64,000 bases of DNA from Triatoma infestans (lineage: Eukaryota > Arthropoda > Insecta > Hemiptera > Reduviidae). Both the position numbers and the translations under genes were made by a program. Position 1 is the stretch's first letter, and every line of letters starts with the position of its first letter. The notes under the pieces were generated by a model. The model was not told the origin of the DNA. It searched no databases and saw only the letters and a list, made by a program, of their open reading frames with translations. Positions 31,765 to 42,760 of this stretch are shown piece by piece. The stretch covers positions 1 to 64,000 of the forward strand of contig JAAEAF010004991.1 of NCBI GenBank assembly GCA_011037195.1, read 5' to 3'.

Positions 31765-31935
31765 AAAAAAATTATGGAAAGCTTAAACTTATTATATTGC
31801 TTTTAGATACCATCACCGCATCTAACAAGATGGTTCGTTCAGAATCCAGCTAGCGGAAGTGCGTATTTACTAAATGGTTTATTATTTTTTTTCCCCCCCA
31901 GATTTTCGCGAATTTCTCCGAAACTTTGATAACTA
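31765..31935 (+). repeat. Rep-1 continuation after LINE
   Basis: GATACCATCACCGCATCTAA, CAGCTAGCGGAAGTGCGTA and CAGATTTTCGCGAATTTCTC are the Rep-1 text expected after the 30815 breakpoint. Confidence 0.6.
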
Positions 31936-31939
31936 AAGT

Positions 31940-32230
31940 TACACAGACATACATTTATATGCCTATCAATTTTTGTACCTGAAACATTTCCCCCGGACGA
32001 ATTGATTTTAGATTATTCTTTAATAATCTGTTAAGACATTTTATTTCAGGGATTGTATGTGTTTGTTCAGGGAATAGAAAACATCCAGAAAAAATATTTG
32101 ATTTATGAAAATGTTCTTTTTTTCTTTTTTCAAAATAAAATGTATATCCAAATTTGTCCCAATAATCTCTAAATAAGGTCCGGCATACTTTTATATATGC
32201 CATTCTTCTTAATAGTCCTTGTTGATATAT
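31940..32230 (-). other. Unassigned open frame (83 codons)
   Basis: The minus ORF 31955-32203 is aromatic- and basic-rich (YIKVCRTLFRDYWDKFGYTF, then FHKSNIFSGCFLFPEQ). Its composition looks more protein-like than the other orphan ORFs here. I do not recognise a domain, and there is no splice-site pair or neighbour that identifies it. It may be a fragment of another mobile-element protein. Confidence 0.3.
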
Positions 32231-32297
32231 ATGTTACTGGTAAAGTATGAAATTCAGGCATTCTATAGAATGCCTAGGCATTTCCTATAATACCATT

Positions 32298-33082
32298 TTT
32301 TTTTTTAAGCGTGGGGGGGGGGCAATGCACTGCGACCTTTCCGGTCTATTGTGCTGTGCCCCCTGGGTGCCGCAGGCTTGCCCACAGAACCCGAACAGAT
32401 GACCCAGCTGAACATCCGTTCTACAAAACCTCCATCAGTCTGAGATCCCTGAGAAATCCCAGTATCCTGACAGGCTCTAGAGAGGGTATATCCCCCTCCT
32501 CCACCTGGTAGCTATCCAGGTTCTTGAACCTTCTCTGAGTGGCAGCCTCGCAGTCTGTTAGGAGATGTAATGGAGTTTCCTCCAGCTCCCCACAGAATCT
32601 GCATGAGCTATCACTTTCCAAACCCAGCTTCACCAGGTGTCCTCTAAGTCGGCAATGCCCCGTGAGGAAACCCGTAAAAACGCGTAGCTTGTTCTTGCTC
32701 AATCCAATGCAGGCTCCGATCTCCGTCGGTTATAATTTCCCAAGCAGATCTTGGCCTGCCGCAAACCGGGGAGGGAGTACCACAGTTGAGATCTCCTCGT
32801 CTCCTCTTCCTTCCTAAGTTCCTCCAACAGAAACTGGTCGCTAACCCCACAAAAAGGTTCCGGCCCTAGAAGCGGGGTCGTAGCGCCTCTTGGCCAGGGC
32901 GTCGGCCATCTCATTCCCTTTCAATGCCAACATGCCCGGCACCCACCAAAGCACAACTTTGTTCCTACTGCCTAGGTTATTAAGTTTATCTAGGCATTCC
33001 CACACCATTTCAGAGTTGATAACTGATGCACTCAATGCTCTAATGGCTGCTTGACTATCGGAAAGAACCACAATCTCCTGGA
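32298..33082 (-). pseudogene. LINE-B insertion, 12-bp target duplication
   Basis: TATAATACCATT occurs at 32286-32297 and 33083-33094, flanking a 5'-truncated copy with a short A-tail (T-run 32297-32306 on the plus strand). ORF 33071-32841 gives the RNase H half (VLSDSQAAIRALSAS, WWVPGMLALKGNEMADALAK). ORF 32702-32421 gives LRVFTGFLTGHCRLRGHL, SSCRFCGELEETPLHLLTDC, an intact C..C...H....C knuckle, and stops at 32421. The intermediate 32850-32644 frame shows that at least two frameshifts separate the parts. RNase H keeps the D of SDSQAA, but the usual PGH histidine is M. This is the best LINE-B copy in the window. Confidence 0.9.
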
Positions 33083-33097
33083 TATAATACCATTAGG

Positions 33098-33660
33098 TTA
33101 GATTAGAAACGGGGGAGGGGTAATGAGCCTCATTCCACTGCAACCTACAAGACGATGTCTATTGTGGATCCCCTTAAATTATAGCACAACCGCTTTGCCC
33201 TCCTAATCAGTCCTAGCAAAACTGAGAGCGGCTCCGTCATGAAGCTCATAGCTTCGGGATTGTCTGTCCCCAATTGGAAGAAACTTTGTCCTCGCCAGGC
33301 CGGCGCACTCACAGAGGATGTGCGCCGGGGGTTTCTTCCTCTGTCTTGCAGAATCGGCACACCGCACTATCTGCAAGTTGTTGATGGTGCATGTGTATGT
33401 TTAGCCTACAATGCCCTGTTAGTAGACCCACAATTAGCCTTATATCCCTTAGGGTATGGCTCAGTAGATCTCTGGTAAATTTAGGCAAATGTCTCTTGAT
33501 AAAGAGCTTTGCCCGCCTCTGTCCTGGTGTTCTTTCTCCCACCAAAGCAGACGCTGTTCTTCTATCCAACCTTTGATAGAAGTTTGAATAAGGCTCCTGG
33601 ATAAACTGTAGAAGGGTTCGGGGCCTATAAAGGTATCTATGTATTACAATGCGTGGTTTA
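33098..33660 (-). pseudogene. LINE-E, C-terminal part
   Basis: ORF 33309-33686 gives RTLLQFIQEPYSNFYQRLDR, KLFIKRHLPKFTRDLLSHTL, DIRLIVGLLTGHCRLNIHMH and CRFCKTEEETPGAHPL. GLLTGH and CRFC..EEET mark the region between RNase H and the zinc-knuckle of RNase H-bearing LINEs. A frameshift after EEET loses the remainder, which continues as ILCEC-type sequence. The 3' UTR end at 33112-33170 has the CACAATAGACAT...AGGTTGCAGTGGAAT block. It adjoins LINE-B, which has its own target duplication and therefore inserted later, next to or at the edge of this copy. Confidence 0.85.
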
Positions 33661-33715
33661 TTACTCAGATACCAGATTAATACCACGCATGGTTTATATT
33701 CAGATACCAGATTAT
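33630..33715. repeat. Short direct and inverted repeats at LINE-E edge
   Basis: GTTTAT.ACTCAGATACCAGA occurs twice (33655 and 33688) and GCGTGGT / ACCACGC form an inverted pair. This may be local duplication at an insertion site. Confidence 0.5.
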
Positions 33716-33925
33716 ATTTCTTATGATAAATTTTGTGTATTTGAAAAATATTCTTTTTAAATATTCCTTATTATTCATTTGTTAACTTGGGGAAATTCTG
33801 TTGTAGTGTTTCAGTATAATAAGTCCAAATGGTGTTTCAATAGTTCTGGTACTTTAAGTAAAATAATTGTAACTTTTAAATGATTACTATTAAAATATAT
33901 TTTGAAATCGGAATGTAATAAAATA

Positions 33926-33946
33926 AATTGGGGCTCGTCCGGGCAT
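33926..33946 (+). other. Primer-binding-site-like sequence
   Basis: TTGGGGCTCGTCCGGGCAT resembles the primer-binding site complementary to a tRNA 3' end that follows the 5' LTR in some LTR retroelements (the TGGGGGCTCGTCCGGGA type). An upstream LTR end would be expected at about 33925, but no second LTR, gag or pol is seen nearby. Confidence 0.35.
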
Positions 33947-33949
33947 GAA

Positions 33950-35450
33950 TTTCATACTTTGCCGGTAACATATACAATTCTGTTATCTGCCAGTTCCCAG
34001 ATATCATTGTAAGTATGAGAAGATGTAAGGAATTTTTTTTAAGGAAGCTTGTAAGGAATCTTGAATCAATACAAAGCTTGTGCAGCGCTTACTGTGCAAT
34101 CTTTGGTTTACATAAACTCATCTACACACAAGTACAAACACGTACTATGGACCTTTCTCTTTCTTTCACATACTTTTTCTGACACATTCGATAAAAACAT
34201 TTATTTCGTACTTAGAATGACTTTCAAACTAGTATTTCCCGCGAAAACTTTTTTTTATTTTACTTTTTGGCGTCTTCCTTCTTTCCTAGGTTGCCGCCAG
34301 GTCAAACTATCTTTTACTAGACTTTCATACCATACCTTTTTCCTCATATTTTCCCGACTCCTTCTAAATTGGTCCCAAAGTAATTATCATATTTATCTTC
34401 ATACCCCTACTCGAATTACGAATCCTTTAGCTTCCTTATCATTAATGCCCTCTCCAACGTATATTGTGTAACAGCTGGGCGACAAATAGTATCCTTCTTT
34501 TACGCTCTTCAGGCCTCGAAAACTCAATTTCAAAAATTTGACGATTGCAATGATTCTTCTTAGAACCGTAAGGGAAACAGTAATGAATTTCAAGAAAATT
34601 TTGTCAATCGAAGATTGAGAGATGAAGTAAGTGAAGTTAATGATAATAAATAGGGCATATCTTCACCTACTTTATAAATATAAATAATTAATGTTCACCA
34701 TGCTTTTTAAAGAAAAATATTTCATTTTTAAGAGAGATAATTCAAAGAAGTTTCATTGATTAATTTAATATAATCTTTGGTTGGTGATAATTTAAAATTC
34801 GAATATGTTTTAAGAAATGTTCCATTGATTGAATCTTACCATAAAAATGTTCAAATATTTTGGTTGAATGACGTTTATATAAGAAGTTTATTTGAGGAAA
34901 ACCAACTTCCCTATATGAAAAAAGCTTTTTCAAGTGGAAAATTACTAAAGTCTCCTTCATGTCTAAGTCTTACAGTAATATTATAATAATAAATTTATTT
35001 GAAAAACTGCATGCTAACTTTCATTTAAAATGCCCACAATTGTTTTGCAGGTTGCTCATTGTTACGGTCTGAATACTTGTATGTCTATCTAAACTAAATA
35101 ATATGTTATGAAAATCTCTCTCATAAATATAAATTAAATTAGAAACAGGTGCACAAAATAAAAAAAAAAATGAAGAAGTTGTTAAATTTTTGACATTTCA
35201 ATAATGTTACAGCTGAGTGGGATGTGTTATTACCTGTATTGGATCTTGCTTAACACGTGCTGATCACGTAGTTAATTAGTTGAGATCTTCATTAACACTA
35301 CCGGCAGGCATAGGGCGGTGGCAACTTATAACTGAGAGTGCCAATTAACACCCTCTAATCATATTTTACTCTACTCGTTCAGTTTTTACTATTATTATAA
35401 AAAAAAAAATGAATTAAAAAGGCAAAATGTTTTCTAATTTTCTAATAAAT
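33950..35450. other. No recognisable gene
   Basis: Contains ORF 34061-34471 (136 codons, rich in F, L, S and T), which I cannot assign, and several shorter orphan ORFs. TTTCATACTTTGCCGGTAAC at 33951 is inverted relative to GTTACTGGTAAAGTATGAAA at 32233. A T-rich, low-complexity composition argues against a conserved protein. Confidence 0.35.
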
Positions 35451-35453
35451 ATT

Positions 35454-35503
<50 letters not shown>
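35451..35503. repeat. (TAA)n microsatellite
   Basis: About 16 TAA units. It could be the residual tail of an I-type LINE, but no LINE sequence lies beside it. Confidence 0.9.
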
Positions 35504-35524
35504 CTGGTTTCAGACAATCACATG

Positions 35525-35705
35525 ACTTTCATTGCTGGATAACATCTGGTATTTTATCTGTCGTAGAATGCATATTCCTTTTGTTCCTGACCGGTTTCGG
35601 ATTTTCATCCATCGTCACAGCCAATTCACCAAGTTCGTGCAGAGAGTTCACTTCAACGCAATGTTTATGTTACACTCACACTTGTTGGCTTCTTCCACAC
35701 ATACA
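35525..35705 (-). repeat. Inverted-repeat-element arm with hammerhead-like motif
   Basis: It matches one arm of the 51165-51930 element (GGATAACATCTGGTATTTTAT, CACCAAGTTCGTGCAGAGAG, CAACGCAATGTTTATGTTAC). On the minus strand 35591-35617 gives TGACGATGGAT....ATCCGAAACCGG. There is only one arm here. Confidence 0.65.
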
Positions 35706-35987
35706 AAAATAGGCTTTTATTTGATATCTCATCTACACATAATACTTAAAAATATATGAAACCTTTACTAAACAGAAAAAAAATTTAACAAAACTAAAAA
35801 TAATATAAATAAATATAAATTAATAATTAATTATAATAATTAAAATTAAAAATAAATTAATATACACACCTTTTCAGAATCAATTGTAAGTCATAATCAG
35901 CTTCTATTGGTGAAAACTAGGCCCAATTCTGAACAAAGGCCTCTCCAAATCTTTTCCATTTGAAGTGGAAGAACGAAATGGAAAAAT

Positions 35988-36272
35988 AATAGTTTTGGAA
36001 AATAGTTTTGTGAAAATTAGATAGTTCAAATAGTGTATTTAGTGATGGGGATAGAGCCAGGTATACTACAATCTAGGTCAATGCAAACCAAGAGACAAAG
36101 GCGCAAGAATCCGTTAAATTAATACAATACCACTTGGCCAATTGTTTTGTAAGAGAAGGCATTCTTTCGGAGTCTGCATTCTGCTTTCAAAGCCAGACCA
36201 CTTGCTTCAGGAATCGCTCTCTTAAACTCATGCCAGTGATAGAGATTTGCCTTTATTCTAGATCATTTATTA
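35988..36272 (-). repeat. Rep-2 copy
   Basis: ATAGTTTTGGAAAATAG through GATTTGCCTTTATTCTAGAT matches 16953-17235 with few differences, ending earlier. This pair gives the best identity within Rep-2. Confidence 0.75.
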
Positions 36273-36282
36273 AGACAGTTTG

Positions 36283-36812
36283 GTGTAGATAGATAGATAG
36301 ATAGTTACTTTATTCGTACAGCACCAAAGGTACAGAACAGTGTCAAAAAAAGAAAAAGTTTCAATCAATTACAGAGGTACTCGTTTATGGAGTAATAATT
36401 TTTATTTAGTAAATATTTTTTAAGTTTCTTTTTAAATTTATTTTTTGATAGGCTCACCTGAAGCAAAGACTCGGGCAAACAATTATAGATTTTAGCGGCC
36501 ATATATAGTGGGCTTTTTCCAACTTTTGAAGTCCGATGTGCACGCACCTCCAATAAGTTGTTTTACCTTGTCGTAATGTTATGTAATTCCCCTCTACGCC
36601 GGAACTTATTTGGATGTTAGAGTACAAATACGGCACATTTAAGGATATAGCAGCAGGGTAGTGTCAGAAAGCCTAATCGAGGAAATAGTTCGCGACAGCT
36701 TGTATTCTTTCTAACCTTGCATATTATTCTTACTACCTTCTTCTGATACTTAAACACATTCACCGCTAGTGGCGCGCTTCCCCACAACATTATGCCATAA
36801 GTCATGACTGAT
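36283..36812 (-). pseudogene. CR1/Jockey-like LINE C-terminus (RT thumb and beyond)
   Basis: Three frames together give MTYGIMLWGSAPLAVNVFKY, QKKVVRIICKVRKNTSCREL, FPRLGFLTLPCCYILKCAVF, RQGKTTYW, and KVGKSPLYMAAKIYNCLPES. The LTYGI.LWG....IFK.QK..IRII pattern is the conserved C-terminal RT region of CR1/L2/Jockey-type LINEs. At least three frameshifts exist. The 3' end is a GATA-type repeat (36283-36303 on the plus strand). It is a different family member from 43741-44491, but clearly homologous. Confidence 0.85.
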
Positions 36813-36949
36813 GGAACAGCGCATAGTAGGCCGTCTTCAGTCCTTCAATGCTCAGTACATCAGTCAGTCGTCTCATCAAATAACACAGTCTACTTAATTT
36901 CTCACATTAAGACACCGAAGTGTCTTAAGTCTAGACACCGAAGCAGAAC

Positions 36950-37060
36950 AGTTGTTTTTCGCTCTCAGCATCAAGATGGGCGAACGCCCGAAACCGGTCG
37001 ATGACCACAAAATGAAGCAGGCTACCACGGAAAATGTCTCTGATATCTTAAAATTTCTTT
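36950..37060 (+). repeat. Inverted-repeat-element arm with hammerhead-like motif
   Basis: 36971-37000 reads TCAAGATGGGCG..CGCCCGAAACCGG, followed by TCGATGACCACAAAATGAAG and ATGTCTCTGATATC. It matches the right arm type of 22485-22800. The first C and G of CUGANGA are changed. Confidence 0.6.
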
Positions 37061-37505
37061 GTTAAACTTCAATTTTGCGCTCCATAGAGAATCGCAAGTT
37101 TCCAGAACTTTTATTTTGTACGGTAACAGTATTGCATTTGTTTTTAAATTAAATTTCAGTGACCCATAACTTCTTGCCATCCGATGGCAATTCTTTTGTT
37201 TATTGCCAGTGTTGCCTACCAAACTCAAACTTCAGTTGTTTTCTCAAACAAATTGCCTCATCGTTCCGTTTCCTATCGTTTTCGGAAAACTGATGGTTAA
37301 TATAATCCGTCTTTGATAGATAGATTGATAGTTAAACCTGCTACATTTCCGGCTCTGGCCAATTGATTAGAAATGGATTGCAATTCCTCAGCAGACGAAC
37401 CCATCAAGACAATATCATCAACAAATCTAAGATTGTTTAAATTTATACCATTTATTCTTAACCCATAATTTTCCCCATAATAACTTTCTGATGACTTCTT
37501 CTCAT
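37035..37505 (-). pseudogene. LINE endonuclease/RT family fragment with FVDD active site
   Basis: The minus strand at 37310-37500 reads GLRINGINLNNLRFVDDIVL and MGSSAEELQSISNQLARAGN, the RT catalytic block (FVDD in place of YADD) and its downstream region. Further on, ORF 37022-37228 reads HRMARSYGSLKFNLKTNAIL, KIKVLETC, the part where R....SF.KL....K..IP...K.KVFETC is usual. The segment between is out of frame. This is a non-LTR retrotransposon relic of the type often annotated as endonuclease/reverse transcriptase. Confidence 0.8.
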
Positions 37506-39570
37506 ATACAATTAAATTTCATCAGTGGTGTTAGGTCAGCGTAAATGGAACAAATTTACAAATGTTATTGTACATATGTTTGTACATATGTTTATTCTTT
37601 TGACTGCAGTAATGGCAGCGCGGTTGGTGGAGGTTATTGACAGATGATGAAGCACATTTCATACCATAGAATCTAACATCATGAACCTGGAAATAGAACT
37701 GTTGATAATTAAACCGGCTGCTTTAATCCGATGTTTTACTCTCTGTGTGAAGAGGTTTTTTTTACAATCAATTATCAATACAAAGCAAAGTTGCCTTCAC
37801 CTATGCTTTCCGCATCTTTTTGCTATCGTTCTCATACCGTCACTCTGCCAGTCAGTCTGTCATTCTCTTCTCAAGCTACCATACTCTCACTCTGAATTGT
37901 TAAAGTCCTTGCATTGCATATACTATCATACAATATAAACAGTGTTAAGTAAGTCCAACTTATCTCAATCTAAGTTTTTGTCTTCTATCCAATCATCTTC
38001 AAGCGATAGACATCAGCCAACGCTACCAAGCTGTATATCACCAACATCATCAACACTCTTCGTTCGGTCATTTTATACCTCTTTTTTTTCACTCATATCT
38101 CCTTGCTCAATTAAAATATATAATTGTGAGTTGTATGTATTCATTTCAACATCACCAAACCGGTCACCAAATCCCTGCTAAATTACACAATTCTTGAATT
38201 TTGTGCATTTTCTCTCTCTGCACAAAAAAATTCAGACCCCTCCTCCCAAAAAATGGTAGTAAAAAAAATAATAATTTTTTTTTTGAATAATTCTAATTTA
38301 TATTATAAAAATAATTATTGGGTTTTGATCCCACATAATGATATATCAAAAATGAAATAAAAAAAAATATCTTGATCGATAACACAGTTGATAGAGATAT
38401 ATAGTTAAAGAAAGGATGAATAACTATTTGTAATTTAAGGATATATATATTTATAGCTAAGTGATTGGCTTGTTGGTAGTTAAATATTTGAAGCCGCTGA
38501 GAGGCTCCAATGTTGATTATAGTTATAAATTAGAAAAAAATAAAAAAATAAAATAAAGTAGCTTGCTCTGATCATTGTGGCACTGTTCTCTGACATTTAT
38601 ATAACAAACGGGAGATCTTACGTGAGAAAGAGAGATAGAGCGAGATCGAGGGAGGGTGGAAGAAAGAGATAGACAGCTATACACTCTCTTTCAACACACA
38701 CACATACACACTTGCTGACATTTTTCGAGACATGAATACAAAATGAATGTTAAACTGTAGTGTTTTTAGCTGGTTTATTGATGTACCATATACTTGTTAT
38801 ATTAGGAACACTTTAGACATAATTCCAGTTTGGCAGGAATGAATTGTTAGTCATTAGTTGTCTTATAAACGTTTTTACTATCTATGTGTGAGTTGTTGAT
38901 GCTACCGCAATAAACTAAGATGAACTTGTCAAAGAAGCGAGGTGTAGACGATGTTTAAAAGTTTTCGACCCACTACTGTGGATTTCATTCATTTTTCTTC
39001 TACTTTTTTAGTTTTTTTTTAAATTACATTTTAACCACAATATATATTGATTGTATTTAACAGAGATTGAACCAGGAGACTTTCTTAACTGGTTTCTCTT
39101 AAAAGTTTACTTGTTAATTGAGTAACTAACTAGTTGCCTAATATAACTCGAATCTTCCTACTCAAAATTGAAATCTCTGAGTAACATGATAGTTTTGATA
39201 TACTACTACTGGTTAATACCTTAGAACAGAAGTTCTTTAACCTTTTTTTTTTTTTTTTTTTTTACTTTTTTATCTATTCATGGACCTTTTTGCTCGTTAT
39301 GTGAAGACCACAGATTGTTTATAGAAATGTTTATGTATAAAAAAATGTGATGCAAAACAATTCACAAGACTTTTTTGACAATGGAATTTTCACTTGGGAA
39401 AGTTCGCTTTCCCTTAACTAATAGATTTGTTAAAAAACCGTGCATTATAAGATGGGTTTAGGATCAAATAGCTAAATGTGAGTACTACCATTTAACAGAA
39501 ATACTTATTGATTGTACTCGTATATTTTAAAATTTTTACGTCTCAACCTAACACAGATTCTTTTCACACG
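37506..39570. other. No recognisable gene
   Basis: AT-rich sequence with purine-rich GAGA tract (38620-38690), CA tract near 38695, and T-run near 39242-39263. ORFs 37681-37938 and 37942-38181 are S/L-rich and unassigned. One of the longest stretches without a recognised element. Confidence 0.4.
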
Positions 39571-39760
39571 AATAATTTATCTTACACCAATATGAATACA
39601 ATTTAATTAATAAATTTTCTTTGAAATTGCAAGTTTATAGTTTTGAGTTGGGCCTAGCCCTGAAATAAAGTTGAAAGGGTTACGCTTATATAACTGAGCC
39701 GGACTTATGTGGAGCGCACTTTGTCAACACTAACAAATCTTGTGAAATACTTCTGGATTT
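39570..39760 (-). repeat. Rep-1 related repeat, third subfamily
   Basis: AATTTTCTTTGAAATTGCAA, GGGCCTAGCCCTGAA and ACTGAGCCGGACTTATGTGG match, in order, 42830-42960 and 50935-51075. It lacks the module structure of the main Rep-1. Confidence 0.55.
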
Positions 39761-39939
39761 GACTATATAACTAATAAACTGCTGTTATATCTACCTAGTA
39801 AAGGTTTAATCCAAATAATTAAGCTACTCTATACCTATTGAGCTATTTCCCTGATATATGGAAATACCTACCTCCTCCTTACATTGCTATCGACTGAAAT
39901 GTATTTGGTGTTATGTGTGTTGTATGTTTGTTGTATTAG

Positions 39940-40640
39940 TTTGTGGCGTGAGCGGTTTTGCAAAGGGACTTGTGTGTAAGTTTGAGATAGAGATAGATAG
40001 TGTAACGGCAAGAGACAGAACACAAGCCCGACCGAAAGAAAACAGACTCTCTCTAGTTCTGTCTGACTTAAGTAGGCTAGAGTGGGGAACCTATATAAGC
40101 CAGTAACAGATCGGGACATCCATCAATCTATCAGATTCAACCATACATCGCATCGTGTCATACCATCGTGTCATAACTCTACACCCACCTTTTATTCTAT
40201 AAAATCATTACAAGTCCAGTGCAGTTTGTGTAAGCATATAGCTATATTATAATAGTGTCTTCATATCTCGTCTAGTTGATCAATCCCAATTTCTCTCCTC
40301 ATCAACTCCATTATAATAGTATAAGAGAACAAGCAAGAGATCACCACTGTTTTTGAAATAAATATATTATTCTCTAAGTGAATTTAAATACTTTACAATA
40401 TCACAATAATATGCTTATTAATATATGAAACTAGCTAGATTTAAACTCTTATGTTTTAACTTATAACTGGCACTGAATTTAAGAAAGCGATTCCTGATAC
40501 AAATGTTCTGGTTCAATGTCTGCTTCAATTCAGACTGCTCTTGTTTGAAAGCAGAATTTAGACTGTCCTGAAAGAATGCCTCTCTTGGTAGTTCAAATCC
40601 TACCCCCCTTTGAGAAGGGCAAAAGACAAAGCTAACCAAG
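39940..40640 (+). repeat. Rep-2 copy interrupted by LTR-like insertion
   Basis: The left part (GTTTGTGGCGTGAGCGG, GGGACTTGTGTGTAAG) stops at 40000. The right part resumes at 40316 (ATAGTATAAGAGAACAAGC, AGATCACCACTG) and continues to a GCCAACCAAG-type end. Together they match 7576-7960. Confidence 0.7.
40001..40315 (+). mobile_element. Solo LTR-like insertion in Rep-2
   Basis: TGTAACGGCAAGAG starts and CAACTCCATTATA ends a 315-bp unit flanked by ATAG (39997-40000 and 40316-40319). A TATA-like CTATATAAGCC lies at ~40090 and ATTCTATAAAATC at ~40195 might serve for polyadenylation. A TG start, 4-bp duplication and a promoter-like box suggest a solo LTR of a Gypsy-type element; the end TA rather than CA is unusual. 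Confidence 0.65.
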
Positions 40641-40889
40641 TTTTATGAACTCTTCTGTAACGGTAGTCTTCTACCTGGGTGTACTCTTTTTGCCAGCGAA
40701 TGTTAGAATATTCTTCATGATATAATGATATTTTTCAAATAAAATATATTTATAGATATAATTTCTGGCATTCATCACACGACCAATCAATCAGTCGTTT
40801 CAGTGGACTCAGCAAATGTTTTGAAAAGATTATTCATATCAGATACATAGATTTTCTAGAATCTAACAACATACTAATAAATGAACAGT

Positions 40890-41300
40890 TTGGTTTCTAG
40901 ACCACACTATCGACAGAGCTATTGAGGCGCTCTGGGCTGTGAGCCCAGGGGCTATGCACAATAAAAGGATGATGCCAAAACGGTGTAAAGAGAGGACCAA
41001 GTGTCCCTTAACCTGAATAGGAACCAGGTCTGGTAGGTTCTCTGGCCATGGTAGGTTCAGGAAGCATCTGTACAAGATGGGCTGATAAGCTCGGAATCTT
41101 TGTGCAGACTGTGTCAGGAGGAGGAGGAGGAAACGGCCCCCAAACTGCTTTTTGATAGCTTAGCAATAACCAAATTGCGATATAAAACCTTTGGTACATT
41201 GCGACCTGGGGAGATAGTAACGCAAAAAGATCTAATGGTGAAAGCCTTTAAGTCCTTAGGAGGGAAGGAGGGTTCACCTACTTGAAAATCTGGGGGATGT
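40890..41300 (+). pseudogene. LINE-F C-terminal fragment
   Basis: Reading across frames from 41030 gives SGHGRFRKHLYKMG, then ORF 41100-41285 with MCRLCQEEEEETAPKLLFDS, LAITKLRYKTFGTLRPGE and DLMVKAFKSLGG. GH...KHLY.MGL...CR.C.EEEET..H.L.DC is a frequent C-terminal signature of insect LINEs; here H is K and the last C is S. Upstream PGAM-like and RFSG text is frame-broken. Family is distinct from LINE-A to E. Confidence 0.75.
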
Positions 41301-41479
41301 GGTGGCACAATAAGCCTATGATGGCTGCGGTGCCGGCGTACAGCCCACCTGCTTAATCTAAAATCTAAATCCACAGACCTATAGCACACCAAAATAATAG
41401 ATCAGATTTCGTCTATTCCCACAGTAAAAAACATCTAGGCATGGTATTAACAGATTTGATATTCGACACTGCCTGGCAC

Positions 41480-42125
41480 TATAGCCTGCACCATCTGATC
41501 GTATACAACCTCCTTCCATATCTTCTAAAGTTAATCCATTTCTCAGTATCCATAAGCTCTTCCCAAATAAATTAAACTCCGCATTGAACAATGGCAAGAC
41601 TGAAGTCATCTTGTTCAAATTTTTATGAAGTCAATTTCTTTTTTTCTTTGCTTGGAGATGTCAAATCTGACTGCCTGCTACTATATGACATCCTTGCCTT
41701 CATACTTACATTGACTTCTTTGGGATCCCAGACTTAGACATAAGATCTTCTTATTATACCATCTCTACTGGAGTTCCCCAAGGCTCTATCCTTAGTCCTG
41801 CATTATTCATTATCTAAGTCCATCCATAAAACTGAACATGTCAACTTTGCTTTATACTTTGCTAATGAACTTACACGCACCCTCTTTTAGGCTTGACACA
41901 ATAGCCAACAGATTCACTGAAAGACTTTAAAATACCTCAAAATATTGCCATAAGTTAAACTCCGCATTGAACAATGACAAGACTGAAGTCATCTTGTTCA
42001 AATTTTCATGAAGTCAATTTCTTTTTTTCTTTGCTTGGAGATGTCAAATCTGATTGCATGCTGCTATATGACAGCCTTGTCTTCATACTTACATTGACTT
42101 CTTTGGGTTCCCCGACTTGGACATG
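41480..42125 (+). pseudogene. CR1/Jockey-like RT fragments, internally duplicated
   Basis: At 41760-41810 the plus strand reads STGVPQGSILSPALFII, RT block 4. Later text reads NFALYFANEL, a decayed block 5, and LNSALNNDKTEVILFKF, which fits the LN..KTE.L.F motif after it. A ~170-bp part (41572-41738) is repeated at 41954-42122, so the KTEVILF segment appears both before and after block 4. That order is not natural and indicates rearrangement. Several stops are present. Confidence 0.8.
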
Positions 42126-42760
42126 CACTCTCACACACAAAGTATAGGGAGGTCTACTCTGTTAATCTCGTTACCAGTAATATCCCTAGCAATGTGCCAG
42201 AAATTGGTAAGAGAAAATTTGTTTCATCTCATAAATGTTCTTGAAACGTGCAAAAGAAATTGACAATAATGTATGCATAATTTAAAAAAAAAAAACTACA
42301 TTTCAACTAAATGTGCAACATTTGCGTCAGTTGGACATGAATGTAATTTGGAAGCAGTGATTGTAATGTGAACGGAATAAGAGAGAGTGATCTAGCAGTG
42401 AGAGGTTTATATTTTTTATTTTTTAAATAATGAAGGAGTTAATTAGGGACAAGTTAAAAAAAAAAAAAAAATTAAATAGTTCCCACCCTGTTTCACTACT
42501 CACCCCTCAATTTGTTTTACTTTAAAAAAAAAAAATAAGGAGTGGAAGTTAAATAGTTTAAATATGGCCCAGATGCAAATTACAGTTTTAAGTTAGAAAA
42601 CGGTGGCAGATTAAGAACAATTAGAATAGTTTACTAGCGGTCACGATAGGCTGCGTGTCAGCAGGGTTTTATCCTCGTACACAAGTATTTTTTATATATT
42701 GCAAGCAGTGATATTATTACTAGGTGACATTAAGTTTTTCCTCAGATTTCTGGTTATTAA
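42126..42760. other. No recognisable gene
   Basis: AT-rich with A-runs at 42280, 42460 and 42525. Confidence 0.4.

Noticed and set aside
32311..32817. Plus-strand ORFs over LINE-B
   Set aside because: Antisense shadows of the minus-strand RNase H/zinc-knuckle frames.
34061..34471. 136-codon plus-strand ORF
   Set aside because: No recognisable domain, F/L/S/T-rich as expected from T-rich DNA; no splice or promoter support.
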